A stretch of 64,000 nt of DNA from Lachnospiraceae bacterium (lineage in GTDB: Bacteria > Bacillota > Clostridia > Lachnospirales > Lachnospiraceae): assembly GCA_910576335.1 (NCBI GenBank), contig CAJTIU010000020.1, forward strand, positions 31,294 through 95,293, written 5' to 3'. The notes beneath the pieces are model-generated. The model worked only from the letters and a program-made list of their open reading frames with translations, did no database searches and had not been told where the DNA came from. Positions 44,907 through 53,400 of this stretch are shown one piece after another. A program made the translations under genes and the position numbers. How positions within the stretch are numbered: the stretch's first letter is position 1; the number at the start of each line of letters is the position of its first letter.

Positions 44907-45092
44907 TCAGTCAAATAAAAATATTTCTTCATCAGCCGCCACCTCCAGATCATCCAGTAGGGAGCCATCAAGAAGTGAACCGAACACATCGTTTTCCATT
45001 GCACACTTTACGGAATCCGTATTCCTTTTCAGATAATCCGGAGCGAAGGTAACGGAAACCTTGTACTCCCCCTCATCGACTTCCTTCTTCAT
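44907..45092 (-). CDS. Small acidic hypothetical protein
   Basis: A 61-residue acidic protein (VTFAPDYLKRNTDSVKC ... DDLEVAADEEIFLFD) just upstream of the AAA gene. Its ATG overlaps the stop of the preceding small frame (ATGA), which suggests translational coupling or a frameshift remnant. No family is recognised. Confidence 0.5.
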   Translation of the reverse strand: MKKEVDEGEYKVSVTFAPDYLKRNTDSVKCAMENDVFGSLLDGSLLDDLEVAADEEIFLFD

Positions 45093-45313
45093 AAAGGCCT
45101 GGGAATTGCTGTCTCCAGCCCCCGGCGTTTTCCGGCAGTCCTGGAATTTCTCTTAAGTTTCCTAAGAAACACAAGATTCCTATTTCTCTTATGGAGTTGC
45201 TGACTTTCGGCATTTTCCTTCTGGCATTGCTTACATTCGTGTTTACGTTTTGTAAGTAGCCTTCTTACATAGCAAAAGCCACCCTTGTACTTTGGCGAGT
45301 TGTAGGGTGGCAT
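45089..45313 (-). CDS. Possible small basic protein
   Basis: A 74-codon frame rich in Lys, Arg and Cys (FCYVRRLLTKRKHECKQC) starting at ATG 45313. A promoter-like pair lies 59 bp upstream. Its DNA holds short hairpins (GTAAGAAGGCTACTTAC, CTTAGGAAACTTAAG), so it could instead be a structured leader or a mobile-element remnant. Support for translation is limited to the frame and its overlap with the next gene. Confidence 0.35.
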   Translation of the reverse strand: MPPYNSPKYKGGFCYVRRLLTKRKHECKQCQKENAESQQLHKRNRNLVFLRKLKRNSRTAGKRRGLETAIPRPL

Positions 45314-45518
45314 TTCTAACCTGTTTCAATGGTCAGCCCCTTGTAGGCGGCTGCGCTTTCTTTGTGTTTATAATATAGCATATCCCAGGTTTGATTGCAA
45401 GAGTCTTTTTGGTATTCTAGCACTGACGCTTAAAGTTGTATTTATACTTCCAAGGCAAACGGAATTCTATTTTTTATACTAGGTTGATAATCTATCCTTA
45501 TTTTAAACAATAAAATCC
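45314..45518. other. Intergenic region ahead of the AAA/MNT/HEPN operon
   Basis: Apart from the promoter at 45372-45400 I see no gene here. Confidence 0.5.
45372..45400 (-). promoter_or_regulatory. Promoter of the AAA/MNT/HEPN operon
   Basis: On the minus strand TTGCAA (45395-45400), a 17-bp spacer and TATATT (45372-45377) followed by ATAAAC form a good sigma-A-like promoter pointing at the small frames and the AAA gene. Confidence 0.6.
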
Positions 45519-45701
45519 CTATGCCTTGTTTTCTTCTTTCTGTTTTTCACCAGTTTCTTTACCACAACCTTTCCTTAACTCCCCAGAATCCAGATCACGT
45601 AAAATGGCTTCGTTTGCTTCTTTGATGGAACTGGAATCGTTGCTATGGGAAACCTCCCCGTTTCCAATTTTTATAAGCCTTTTCCTCTTTTTTGCTAAAG
45701 G
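45519..45701 (-). pseudogene. C-terminal gene remnant, origin unknown
   Basis: From about 45701 down to a TAG at 45519 the minus strand has a frame with coding-like codon use: AKKRKRLIKIGNGEVSH, then SSSIKEANEAILRDLDSGEL and a Lys/Glu-rich end. It has no ATG, GTG or TTG start and overlaps the end of the phosphonopyruvate decarboxylase gene. It reads as the tail of a lost gene. I do not recognise its family. Confidence 0.45.
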
Positions 45702-46816
45702 GCACTGAGATATTCCATAAAATTTTTCCTGTTTTCAAGAGCTGTTGTAGTTGGTCTTCCAAGGTCATCTCTTGCCCCGATTGCACATTTGACCTCAATC
45801 ATGCTTAGTGTATTTCGTTTCCTGGCTGCCTCCAATTCATTATCCAACTCTTCAAATGTATTCACACAGGAAGCATATGGATAACCGCAGCCCTTTGCAA
45901 TTGCCACAAAGTCAGCCTCTCCTGCAACGGTGGGCATGCCGCCTACCGTTTCATGAGCCTCATTATTTATAATAATATGGATCACATTCTTCGGTTTATA
46001 CGTCCCCATTACTGCCATGGATCCCATATGCATGAGAACGGCGCCGTCGCCGTCTATACACCATATTCTGGTATCTGGCTTATTTAATGCAACTCCCAAC
46101 GCTATGGATGAACTGTGCCCCATAGAACCGACTGTCAGAAAATCATATTTATGGCTTTCCCCATTGGATGTACGAATTTCAAACAGTTCACGGCTGGCTT
46201 TCCCAGTGGTGGATATGATGGGATCCTCTCCGGATATTTTCACAATATGCCTGATAACCTCTTCGCGTGTCATAATGTAATCGTTTGTATAGTTTATCTC
46301 GCTCTCATAAGTTAAAGCGCCCTTACGGATTACAAAAGCCACATTTTTCCCCTTGGCAAGAAGTCTGTTAAATTCTTCCATTACAGTTAAGACTTCATCA
46401 TCTGTAGTATCCTTTCCGATTACAAAAGCTTTTATATCCATATCCTCCAACAGCTTCAAGGTTACTTCTCCCTGATAAATATGTTGTGGTTCATCATGTA
46501 TACCGGGTTCTCCTCTCCAGCCAATAATAAATACAGCCGGAATAGCATATACCTTATCACTTAGAAGGGAGGCGGCCGGATTAATCATATTGCCCTCACC
46601 GCTATTCTGCATATAGACAACCGGTATCCTGCCTGTTGCAAGATGATATCCTGCCGCAAGTGCAGTACAGTTTCCTTCATTTGCTGCAATTATATGATGC
46701 TTTGGATTAATCCCATAGGCATCCATCAGGTAATTGCAGAGGGCCTTCAGTTGGGAATCCGGTACACCTGTATAAAAATCAGCCCCTATGATTTCTATTA
46801 GCCTTTCAACTTTCAT
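45695..46816 (-). CDS. ppd: Phosphonopyruvate decarboxylase
   Basis: A 373-residue thiamine-diphosphate enzyme that converts phosphonopyruvate to phosphonoacetaldehyde, making the reversible PEP mutase step productive. Visible features: FYTGVPDSQLKALCNYLM, the conserved ANEGNCTALAAGYHLATG with the cofactor-activating glutamate, WRGEPGIHDEPQH, and the TPP-binding GDGAVLMHMGSMAVMGTYKPKNVIHIIINN. It is the last gene of the phosphonate module; ATG overlaps the stop of the reductase gene (ATGA). Length matches the family. Confidence 0.95.
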   Translation of the reverse strand: MKVERLIEIIGADFYTGVPDSQLKALCNYLMDAYGINPKHHIIAANEGNCTALAAGYHLATGRIPVVYMQNSGEGNMINPAASLLSDKVYAIPAVFIIGWRGEPGIHDEPQHIYQGEVTLKLLEDMDIKAFVIGKDTTDDEVLTVMEEFNRLLAKGKNVAFVIRKGALTYESEINYTNDYIMTREEVIRHIVKISGEDPIISTTGKASRELFEIRTSNGESHKYDFLTVGSMGHSSSIALGVALNKPDTRIWCIDGDGAVLMHMGSMAVMGTYKPKNVIHIIINNEAHETVGGMPTVAGEADFVAIAKGCGYPYASCVNTFEELDNELEAARKRNTLSMIEVKCAIGARDDLGRPTTTALENRKNFMEYLSAL

Positions 46817-47946
46817 AACAGCTTCTCCTCTTTTCTAAGTATTTGACGATAAAGTATTTCAATATCATTCTCTGTCAAAGCAACCGGATTATTCTTTAAG
46901 CGGACAGGATTGACAGATGCTTTTAATATATTGATATCGGTTTCCTCATAGGCCGGAACAGATAATCCCAATTTATCATAGACTGCATGGAATTTTCCGG
47001 CGGCTTCTATGGACGTGGGATATCCCATGGTTTCCGCCATTTCCCGAAAAATATTATTCAGATATTTCCTCCCTCGCGGATCCGTACAATTATCAATATT
47101 TTCAATCATATACGGCCAAAGCCTTCTGACACATAACGCTGCCGCGTGACCATGCGCGATCTTATAAAGACTTGTCAGCTTATAACACATGGCATGCCCT
47201 GCGGTTGTCTGTGAGACATTGATTGCTTTTCCGGCAAGGTTTGACGCCTGCAGCATCTGGGCTGCTTTGGTATACTGTCCGGCCAGATATCCATCCATAT
47301 TAGTCAGAATAAGCCGGATGGCCTCTTTTGCATACTGTCGGCTTTCCTTTGTTGAATTCACTGACCAGAAGGATTCGAGCGCATGACAGAATGCGTCAAG
47401 CATGGCAGCTTTTTTCTGATAAACTGGAAGTGTTGCCAGTAAAGATGCATCCATCAGGGCGGCTGCCGGGATACAGCTGTCATCAGAAACAGACTGTTTT
47501 TCACCGTTATAATAAATGACAGCAAACCGGGTTGCCTCACTTCCGGTACCTGCAGTAGTTGGTATTGCAACCAGTTCTGTTTCATTCGGAATAATTGTCT
47601 GCTCAAGGTAATTCTTCCTGTCATCCATCTTGGAATAAAGTTTGATGCATTTTGCCGTGTCAATCGCACTGCCGCCCCCAACCGCAATGATCATGCTGCA
47701 GTTCGCGGAACGAAAAAGCTTAACACCCTCGGCGACCGATTCATATAAAGGGTTTGGGTTAAAACCACTGAAGCGCACCACCTTAATACCGGTTCTTCTT
47801 TCCAGTGTCTGAAAATAAACATCAAGCTTTAAATACTTTATTGAGCTTCCGCATACCAGCAGTATTCTTTTGTGACCGCCTGCCTTCAGGTATTCGTCAA
47901 GTTCTTTATAATCATTGTCAGCTGATAGTATTTTTTGCTCCGCCAT
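46813..47946 (-). CDS. Iron-type alcohol dehydrogenase, phosphonoacetaldehyde reductase (PhpC/FomC-like)
   Basis: A 377-residue group III dehydrogenase with nucleotide-binding VGGGSAIDTAKCIKLYS, ATPTTAGTGSEATRF-like segment (AIPTTAGTGSEATRF) and metal ligands in AMLDAFCHALESFWS and GKAINVSQTTAGHAMCY ... IAHGHAAAL. Placed between the PEP mutase and the decarboxylase, it most likely reduces phosphonoacetaldehyde to 2-hydroxyethylphosphonate, as PhpC and FomC do. The absence of an aminotransferase argues against 2-aminoethylphosphonate. GGGAGATAAA precedes ATG. Confidence 0.9.
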   Translation of the reverse strand: MAEQKILSADNDYKELDEYLKAGGHKRILLVCGSSIKYLKLDVYFQTLERRTGIKVVRFSGFNPNPLYESVAEGVKLFRSANCSMIIAVGGGSAIDTAKCIKLYSKMDDRKNYLEQTIIPNETELVAIPTTAGTGSEATRFAVIYYNGEKQSVSDDSCIPAAALMDASLLATLPVYQKKAAMLDAFCHALESFWSVNSTKESRQYAKEAIRLILTNMDGYLAGQYTKAAQMLQASNLAGKAINVSQTTAGHAMCYKLTSLYKIAHGHAAALCVRRLWPYMIENIDNCTDPRGRKYLNNIFREMAETMGYPTSIEAAGKFHAVYDKLGLSVPAYEETDINILKASVNPVRLKNNPVALTENDIEILYRQILRKEEKLL

Positions 47947-47957
47947 ATTTTATCTCC

Positions 47958-49967
47958 CTATATGTCTTCCGGGATTAAGCGTATGATATCCTTAAAAGGC
48001 ATACAGATATCATCGCATTCTTTTGCCCGGTGGTTTGTAAGAATCATTTTTGCGGCGTTCTGCATCGCCGGAAAACCTGTACGGGTCAGCTGGTTTGCAT
48101 AGATGATAATATTCACGCCTCTTGCCTTGAATTCTTCTTCTGTCACGGTATTGAAAGAGGTCGGGACAACGACGATTGGCGTAGTCTGGTTTTTACTGCG
48201 GTATTTTTCCACAAATTCGAATATCTCCTCTGGGCTTTTTTTCCGGCTGTGAATCATAATCGCATCTGCTCCTGCCTCTGTAAACGCAAAGGCTCTCTCA
48301 AGCGCATCGTCCATTCCGCGTTCCAGAATCAGGCTCTCAATACGTGCACAGATCATAAAGTCTTTCGTACGCTGCGCCTTTTTCCCGGCTGCAATCTTGG
48401 CAGAAAACTCGGAAATGGATGCCTGGGTCTGGACTACTTCATTTCCAAACAGAGAGTTCTTTTTTAGGCCTGTTTTATCTTCTATTATAATCATGGAGAC
48501 TCCCATCCGCTCCAGTGAACGGACCGTATATACGAAATGCTCCGTCAGGCCGCCGGTGTCTCCATCAAAAATAATAGGCTTTGTCGTGACTTCACAAATA
48601 TCGTCAATTGTACGGAATCTTGATGTCATGTCAACTAGTTCAATGTCCGGCTTGCCCTTGGCGGTTGAGTCGCACAGAGAGCTGATCCACATGGCATCAA
48701 ACTGGCGGGCCCCACCTTCTTCCTCAACAACAGTATCTTCAACAATCAATCCGGTCAGACCACTGTGTGCCTCCATGACACAGACAAGTCCTTTTATGGC
48801 AAGCGTTTTTTTCAGCCTTGCACGGCGTATATCCGGAGTGGATAGTTCAGCACGGGCACGCTTTTCCAAGTCAATGTATTTCCTGTCCTTTGAATAAGGA
48901 TACTCTACCAGCTTTCCGCCATAAGAAGCGAGAACAGAAACAACCTCGTCCCGGATAGGCTTCTGAATTCCTGTCAGCCAGTCGTCGCCATGAACAACGA
49001 TTGTCGGCAGGTATTTCTGAAGGTTTTCTTTATAGCTGAGAGAGGTTTGCTCCACTACCTTGTATACTCCGTTTATATTTTCAAACATAGTTCGGCGTTC
49101 TTCAAAGGGAAGAAGCGGAAATCTCTTATAGCTGGCAACCGCCTCGTCTGACAAAACACCGATAATCAGTTTGCCAAGATGCTGCGCTTTTCTGATAATG
49201 GAAATATGGCCGCTATGGATCATATCTGTGGAAAAGCACATATATACAGTTCGGCTCTCTATTTCTCTTAATTTTTCAGAAACAACTGCCAGATCTTCCG
49301 GACTGTCGATTTCGGCACATAACTGGCTTTTAATATCTAAAGGTGAAATCCGGCAGGCTTCAGATACCTCGTTAAATGCGTTTTCGGCATAGCATTTTAC
49401 CTTGTCATTTTTGCAGAATTCCTCTATTTTATCAAGCCATACTTTCCAGTCCGCTTTTTTTAACAAATACAAAGGCTGTGCAGCTACTGCTTCATTAAAA
49501 AATTCAATGCCAACTTTTGTAATATGGTTCTTTTGTATAACTGCCTTAAAATCCTTATCTGGCAATGGTAATGTGGAACTTACAGTCATACAGCTTGTAT
49601 TGCTGCCTGCAATGGCTTCAAAAACCGAATGTTCAAATACAAGGTCGCCGTGCATGAGGAGAATGTCATCATCAAGATATTCCCTGGCACAGTAAATGGA
49701 GTAGATGTAGTTGGTCTGCTTGTAGACAGGGTTCTTTACAAAGGTAATATGTACTGGTATATCGAGACTTTGGCAGTAGTTAACAAGTACAGCATCAAAG
49801 GCGCCGGTAGTCATAACTACTTCTTCAATGCCGGCTTCTGCAATTAATTTTAGCTGCCGGCTTAGGATGGTTTCTTTGCTTGATATTTCTGTCATGCACT
49901 TGGGATGCTCGGAAGTTAAGACACCCATGCGAGTTCCCAGACCGGAATTTAAGATTAGTGCTTTCAT
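47958..49967 (-). CDS. pepM: Three-domain PEP mutase: NTP transferase + cytidylyltransferase + PEP mutase
   Basis: A 669-residue fusion. Residues 1-235 form a LicC/RmlA-like nucleotidyltransferase (LNSGLGTRMG, HPKCM, MHGDLVF). Residues 239-365 form a TagD-like cytidylyltransferase with HSGH at 251-254 and SYKRFPLLPFEERRTMF. Residues 385-669 form PEP mutase with FDGDTGG and the signature EDKTGLKKNS (496-505). PEP mutase makes phosphonopyruvate from PEP. The cytidylyltransferase-mutase order is that of Fom1, which makes CMP-2-hydroxyethylphosphonate. The extra N-terminal domain is unusual and its substrate unknown. ATG 49967 has GGAGG upstream. Confidence 0.93.
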   Translation of the reverse strand: MKALILNSGLGTRMGVLTSEHPKCMTEISSKETILSRQLKLIAEAGIEEVVMTTGAFDAVLVNYCQSLDIPVHITFVKNPVYKQTNYIYSIYCAREYLDDDILLMHGDLVFEHSVFEAIAGSNTSCMTVSSTLPLPDKDFKAVIQKNHITKVGIEFFNEAVAAQPLYLLKKADWKVWLDKIEEFCKNDKVKCYAENAFNEVSEACRISPLDIKSQLCAEIDSPEDLAVVSEKLREIESRTVYMCFSTDMIHSGHISIIRKAQHLGKLIIGVLSDEAVASYKRFPLLPFEERRTMFENINGVYKVVEQTSLSYKENLQKYLPTIVVHGDDWLTGIQKPIRDEVVSVLASYGGKLVEYPYSKDRKYIDLEKRARAELSTPDIRRARLKKTLAIKGLVCVMEAHSGLTGLIVEDTVVEEEGGARQFDAMWISSLCDSTAKGKPDIELVDMTSRFRTIDDICEVTTKPIIFDGDTGGLTEHFVYTVRSLERMGVSMIIIEDKTGLKKNSLFGNEVVQTQASISEFSAKIAAGKKAQRTKDFMICARIESLILERGMDDALERAFAFTEAGADAIMIHSRKKSPEEIFEFVEKYRSKNQTTPIVVVPTSFNTVTEEEFKARGVNIIIYANQLTRTGFPAMQNAAKMILTNHRAKECDDICMPFKDIIRLIPEDI

Positions 49968-50052
49968 TAATATATCCTCCATTTATATTAAAAAAACTTT
50001 AATACTTGTCATTAAAATTTTATCTATATTTTCCACATTTGAATATTTAAAT

Positions 50053-51354
50053 TTATATGTTTGTTTCTTCATAATCACCAACTATCCAATTTACAATTTT
50101 TTTTGTTGCATCGAAGGATTTTTCTTTTATTTTATTGATCATTTCTAACCTATATCTCCATCTCGGATCGCTCCCTGAAGTTAACATATCAACAGCCTCT
50201 TCTATTTCCTGATAATTGTGTGCAATATACATTCCGGGTCTCATTTTCCTATATGTGTCACATTCTTCAATATTATCAGGCGGACAATATATTATCGGCT
50301 TTCCAGTCATATAATAAGTTATCATGATTGATGAAATATCTGTGATGAGTATGTCCGTGTTTAAAAATGTATCTGCAATAGCCTTATTGGAATCAAGTAT
50401 GACTTCTTGGCTTCCCCAGTCACGTTTGCATGACTGGACTTCAGATTTTGTCATTACGCCAGTCTTAATGAAATTTTCAAACATGAGAGGATGGGGACGG
50501 ACTGTCAGCTGCACTTGATATTTATATAATAATTTTAAAATATCATCTTTATAAGTTAAAAAATGGCTTCCTCCAACATTATCATCTTGAGACCATCGGG
50601 GCGTCCATAATAAGCGAAATTTTTTGCCTCCATTATCACATAAAGAATATGCCGTGTCTATTTTTTCCAACAACGGTGAACCAAATGAAAGTGAATATTG
50701 AAGTTTTTTTTTGTATGTACGGGCATGCTTATTTAGTAATACTTTACATAATTCATCTGAATCCATGAATACTACATATGTATATTTTAGAAAGGTCCAA
50801 TCCAGTCCTACTGATGGATCTTTAAAGGGCCAATATGCGTATGGAACATAGCAAATCTTACAGTATTTCGCTATCGATGAATTTTTTAGTTCCTTAGGCA
50901 GATAATTATTATATGGTCTTTGATAAAATACATAATCAAACTTCGCCCATTCTATATCAATAACTTTTCCATTCTGTATTATCTTTATTACAGTATCTTT
51001 ATATAAACCAGAAAAAAATTCTAATTCTGTACCATAGTCTCCTAATTGTGAATTCACAAAATCATAAGTCGGTACAAGTAGTAATTTGCAATTAAATTTA
51101 TCATTTTCTAACATATATTGAAAAATCGGTTCTTCCTTATCCCATATTTCTGGCATTTGTACAATAAATGCAACCTCTATTTTCTTCTTTTTTAGATTTT
51201 TTTTTGTTTTTGCAACATTGCGAAGGAGCTTTTCAGCTTTCCGATCATCCCATTTCATACGACCATATTTAAATGGAAAAAAAAAGATTTTTTTTAGTTT
51301 CAACGTATTTATGTTACTCATCTCTTTTTTGACTAAAGCTCTTTTTAGCTTCAT
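50053..51354 (-). CDS. TagB/TagF-like CDP-glycerol-type phosphotransferase
   Basis: A 433-residue protein of the CDP-glycerol glycerophosphotransferase family: VAFIVQMPEIWDKEEP at the start of the GT-B fold and FRLLWTPRWSQDDNVGGSHFL, TVRPHPLMFENF, LITDISSIMITYYMTGKPIIY in the C-terminal half. Known members transfer glycerol- or ribitol-phosphate from CDP-alditols. Next to a module predicted to make CMP-hydroxyethylphosphonate, it is a good candidate for transferring that phosphonate to the glycan. That role is inferred. AAAGGAG precedes ATG. Confidence 0.88.
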   Translation of the reverse strand: MKLKRALVKKEMSNINTLKLKKIFFFPFKYGRMKWDDRKAEKLLRNVAKTKKNLKKKKIEVAFIVQMPEIWDKEEPIFQYMLENDKFNCKLLLVPTYDFVNSQLGDYGTELEFFSGLYKDTVIKIIQNGKVIDIEWAKFDYVFYQRPYNNYLPKELKNSSIAKYCKICYVPYAYWPFKDPSVGLDWTFLKYTYVVFMDSDELCKVLLNKHARTYKKKLQYSLSFGSPLLEKIDTAYSLCDNGGKKFRLLWTPRWSQDDNVGGSHFLTYKDDILKLLYKYQVQLTVRPHPLMFENFIKTGVMTKSEVQSCKRDWGSQEVILDSNKAIADTFLNTDILITDISSIMITYYMTGKPIIYCPPDNIEECDTYRKMRPGMYIAHNYQEIEEAVDMLTSGSDPRWRYRLEMINKIKEKSFDATKKIVNWIVGDYEETNI

Positions 51355-51373
51355 TACATTTACTCCTTTATCT

Positions 51374-51868
51374 TTATCTGTATATATACCAAACCAAATT
51401 TTTTAATTGGTCTTTTCTATATTTGTCCTTTATGAATTTTGGGACTTCTACAGTTTTTTGATAATTATTTTTATCATAAAATCGTAATGCGCGTGTATTT
51501 TTGTCATTGACACACCAGTAAATATTCTTTAGCCTTAATTGCTGTTTTCCCATCTCCAGAATTGTCTCCATTGCCTCTTTGGAAATTCCTGTCCCCATCG
51601 CACATTTCCGTACGACAATTGCAAACTCTGCCGCTGAATATTTCAGATTAATATGCTTTAAACTAACTGTACCAAGATATATATCTTTGTCGTCAACAAT
51701 AGCCATATGTACATTGCAATTATCGGTTAGGCTCTTAGAGATAAACGCTCTGCAATCATTAACATCATTTTTTTTGAATTCAGTTTGCATATGTTCTATA
51801 ACATCTTTATCATGCATCCATTCAAGCATAAGAGAAGCATCCTTATTTTCAAGTTTTCGCAATTTCAA
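51374..51868 (-). CDS. GNAT acetyltransferase of the glycan locus
   Basis: A 164-residue GNAT protein (KLRKLENKDASLMLEWMHD, then VRKCAMGTGISKEAMETILEM, and NIYWCVNDKNTRALRFYDKNNY). With the ketoisomerase and aminotransferase upstream it could N-acetylate a 3-amino or 4-amino sugar nucleotide; known 3-amino-sugar pathways more often use a hexapeptide-repeat acetyltransferase, so the assignment is tentative. I use TTG 51868, which has GAGGTG seven bases upstream. Confidence 0.82.
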   Translation of the reverse strand: MKLRKLENKDASLMLEWMHDKDVIEHMQTEFKKNDVNDCRAFISKSLTDNCNVHMAIVDDKDIYLGTVSLKHINLKYSAAEFAIVVRKCAMGTGISKEAMETILEMGKQQLRLKNIYWCVNDKNTRALRFYDKNNYQKTVEVPKFIKDKYRKDQLKNLVWYIYR

Positions 51869-51905
51869 AACAATACACCTCGTCAATCATATTTTTTGAA
51901 GTCAA

Positions 51906-53372
51906 TTACTTTTTAATTTCTTTCATTATCCCAAGCAATATATTTCTTAAGCAAATCAAAATAATCAGTATTATTAAGGCAATCATTATCCTCACAAAAA
52001 AATAGTCATAAAGTGCCACGCCAAGAAAACTACTTATTATAAAGACCACAAGTATAGCAACCAAATATGACAGCCTATACATCTCAGTTTTTTGCTGGCG
52101 CTTTTTCATTGTCTGTCTCATTGCAAAATAATTGCATATGACAAAAACAATATAGCTTGCCAAAGTTGTATATCCAGCCGCTACAAATGAAAATATAGGA
52201 ATTAGTATTGCATTTAAGCCAATGTTAAGCACTGCAGCACCAATAGATGCGCACACTAACAGTTTTTTCTCTTCGTAGTAGAACTCTACGTTAATAAATA
52301 ACTGTGCATAAAATAGAAGGAGCAGACTCATGGATATAGGTGCTACCACAGGAATAGCCGGGGTATAGTTCTCTCCTGCCATTAGTTTTATGATTTCCGG
52401 TGCAAACCAAATTACACAAAGAAGCATTAGAGACAAGATAAGAGCAATGCCACAGGATATAGTTTGGTTGTCTTCTGGCCTACCCTCCTTGATCTTTCCA
52501 TAAAACCAAGGAATATATGAATTATTAATAGCATTTAGTACAAATGTCAGAACCATTGCAAGGTTATATGCAACACCATACATTGCGGCTTCGCTCTCTC
52601 CACATAAATGACTGATCATAATTCTGTCGCTCTGATTAAAGATTGTCTGTGAAAGATAGTAGGCAATCAAAGGAATGTTAAAGCCCAGTGCAAATTTCCA
52701 ATACTCACTGGAATAGAATCTTTTTCCTCTAATCAAATTGAGTATAAATAGAAAACCGCCGATCGCAATTGTTATGCAAGAATAGCCCAGTATTCTTGCA
52801 TATCCATTTTGCTGCATTACCTGTATCAGCAGATATGCCAGTAATGGAGAAAGAATAGCTGTTAAAAATGTTGACCCGATTACACTTTTATACTTAAATT
52901 CAAATCTTTTTTTGCCACTCCATAGTTGAAATGCTGTAGAAAATATTATTTCAACTACCATTATTAAAATAATCCATGATGGGAGCTGAAACAACCTATT
53001 CCAATAATTTTGGAATGGCAAATAAATAATTAAAAATATTGTGGATAAAACAAGACAAATTCCTTCAAGGGAGGCGATATAGCCGTCTCTGTCTTTCTCA
53101 TATTTCACCATAGCTGTAGAAAATGAACCATATGCTAAATTCAGTGTTAGGAAAATAGATATAATTCCTAGCCATGATTGATATACTGTATATTGGCCAT
53201 ATTGATCTGTTGTAAGCAATCTTGTGAATAATGGCAGCGTAATAAATGACAGACATTTTTGTAATACATTGCAAATAGCATATGATACCGATACCTTGAT
53301 GACCAATGGTACTTTCTTCCACTTTTTTAAAATTCTATTCATTGTCTTCAACTGCCTCCCATTGGATGCCAT
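51906..53372 (-). CDS. Oligosaccharide flippase (Wzx), locus B
   Basis: A polytopic protein of about 488 residues, with VSYAICNVLQKCLSFITLPLFTRLLTTDQYG near the start, the Wzx hallmark, and about 14 hydrophobic segments. It should flip the repeat unit of locus B. It differs clearly from the locus A flippase. ATG 53372 is chosen with AGAGGA upstream; the frame is open to 53390, and ATG 53342 is another possibility. Confidence 0.92.
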   Translation of the reverse strand: MASNGRQLKTMNRILKKWKKVPLVIKVSVSYAICNVLQKCLSFITLPLFTRLLTTDQYGQYTVYQSWLGIISIFLTLNLAYGSFSTAMVKYEKDRDGYIASLEGICLVLSTIFLIIYLPFQNYWNRLFQLPSWIILIMVVEIIFSTAFQLWSGKKRFEFKYKSVIGSTFLTAILSPLLAYLLIQVMQQNGYARILGYSCITIAIGGFLFILNLIRGKRFYSSEYWKFALGFNIPLIAYYLSQTIFNQSDRIMISHLCGESEAAMYGVAYNLAMVLTFVLNAINNSYIPWFYGKIKEGRPEDNQTISCGIALILSLMLLCVIWFAPEIIKLMAGENYTPAIPVVAPISMSLLLLFYAQLFINVEFYYEEKKLLVCASIGAAVLNIGLNAILIPIFSFVAAGYTTLASYIVFVICNYFAMRQTMKKRQQKTEMYRLSYLVAILVVFIISSFLGVALYDYFFVRIMIALIILIILICLRNILLGIMKEIKK

Positions 53373-53400
53373 TATGCTTGTTCCTCTCATCTTCTATATG

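Noticed and set aside
45695..49967. Fosfomycin or phosphonate antibiotic cluster
   Set aside because: Only the first steps (Fom1/Fom2/FomC-like) are present; there is no radical SAM methyltransferase, epoxidase or self-resistance kinase, and the neighbours are all glycan genes.
45695..49967. 2-aminoethylphosphonate synthesis
   Set aside because: No phosphonoacetaldehyde aminotransferase is present; the only aminotransferase nearby is a DegT sugar enzyme next to a ketoisomerase.
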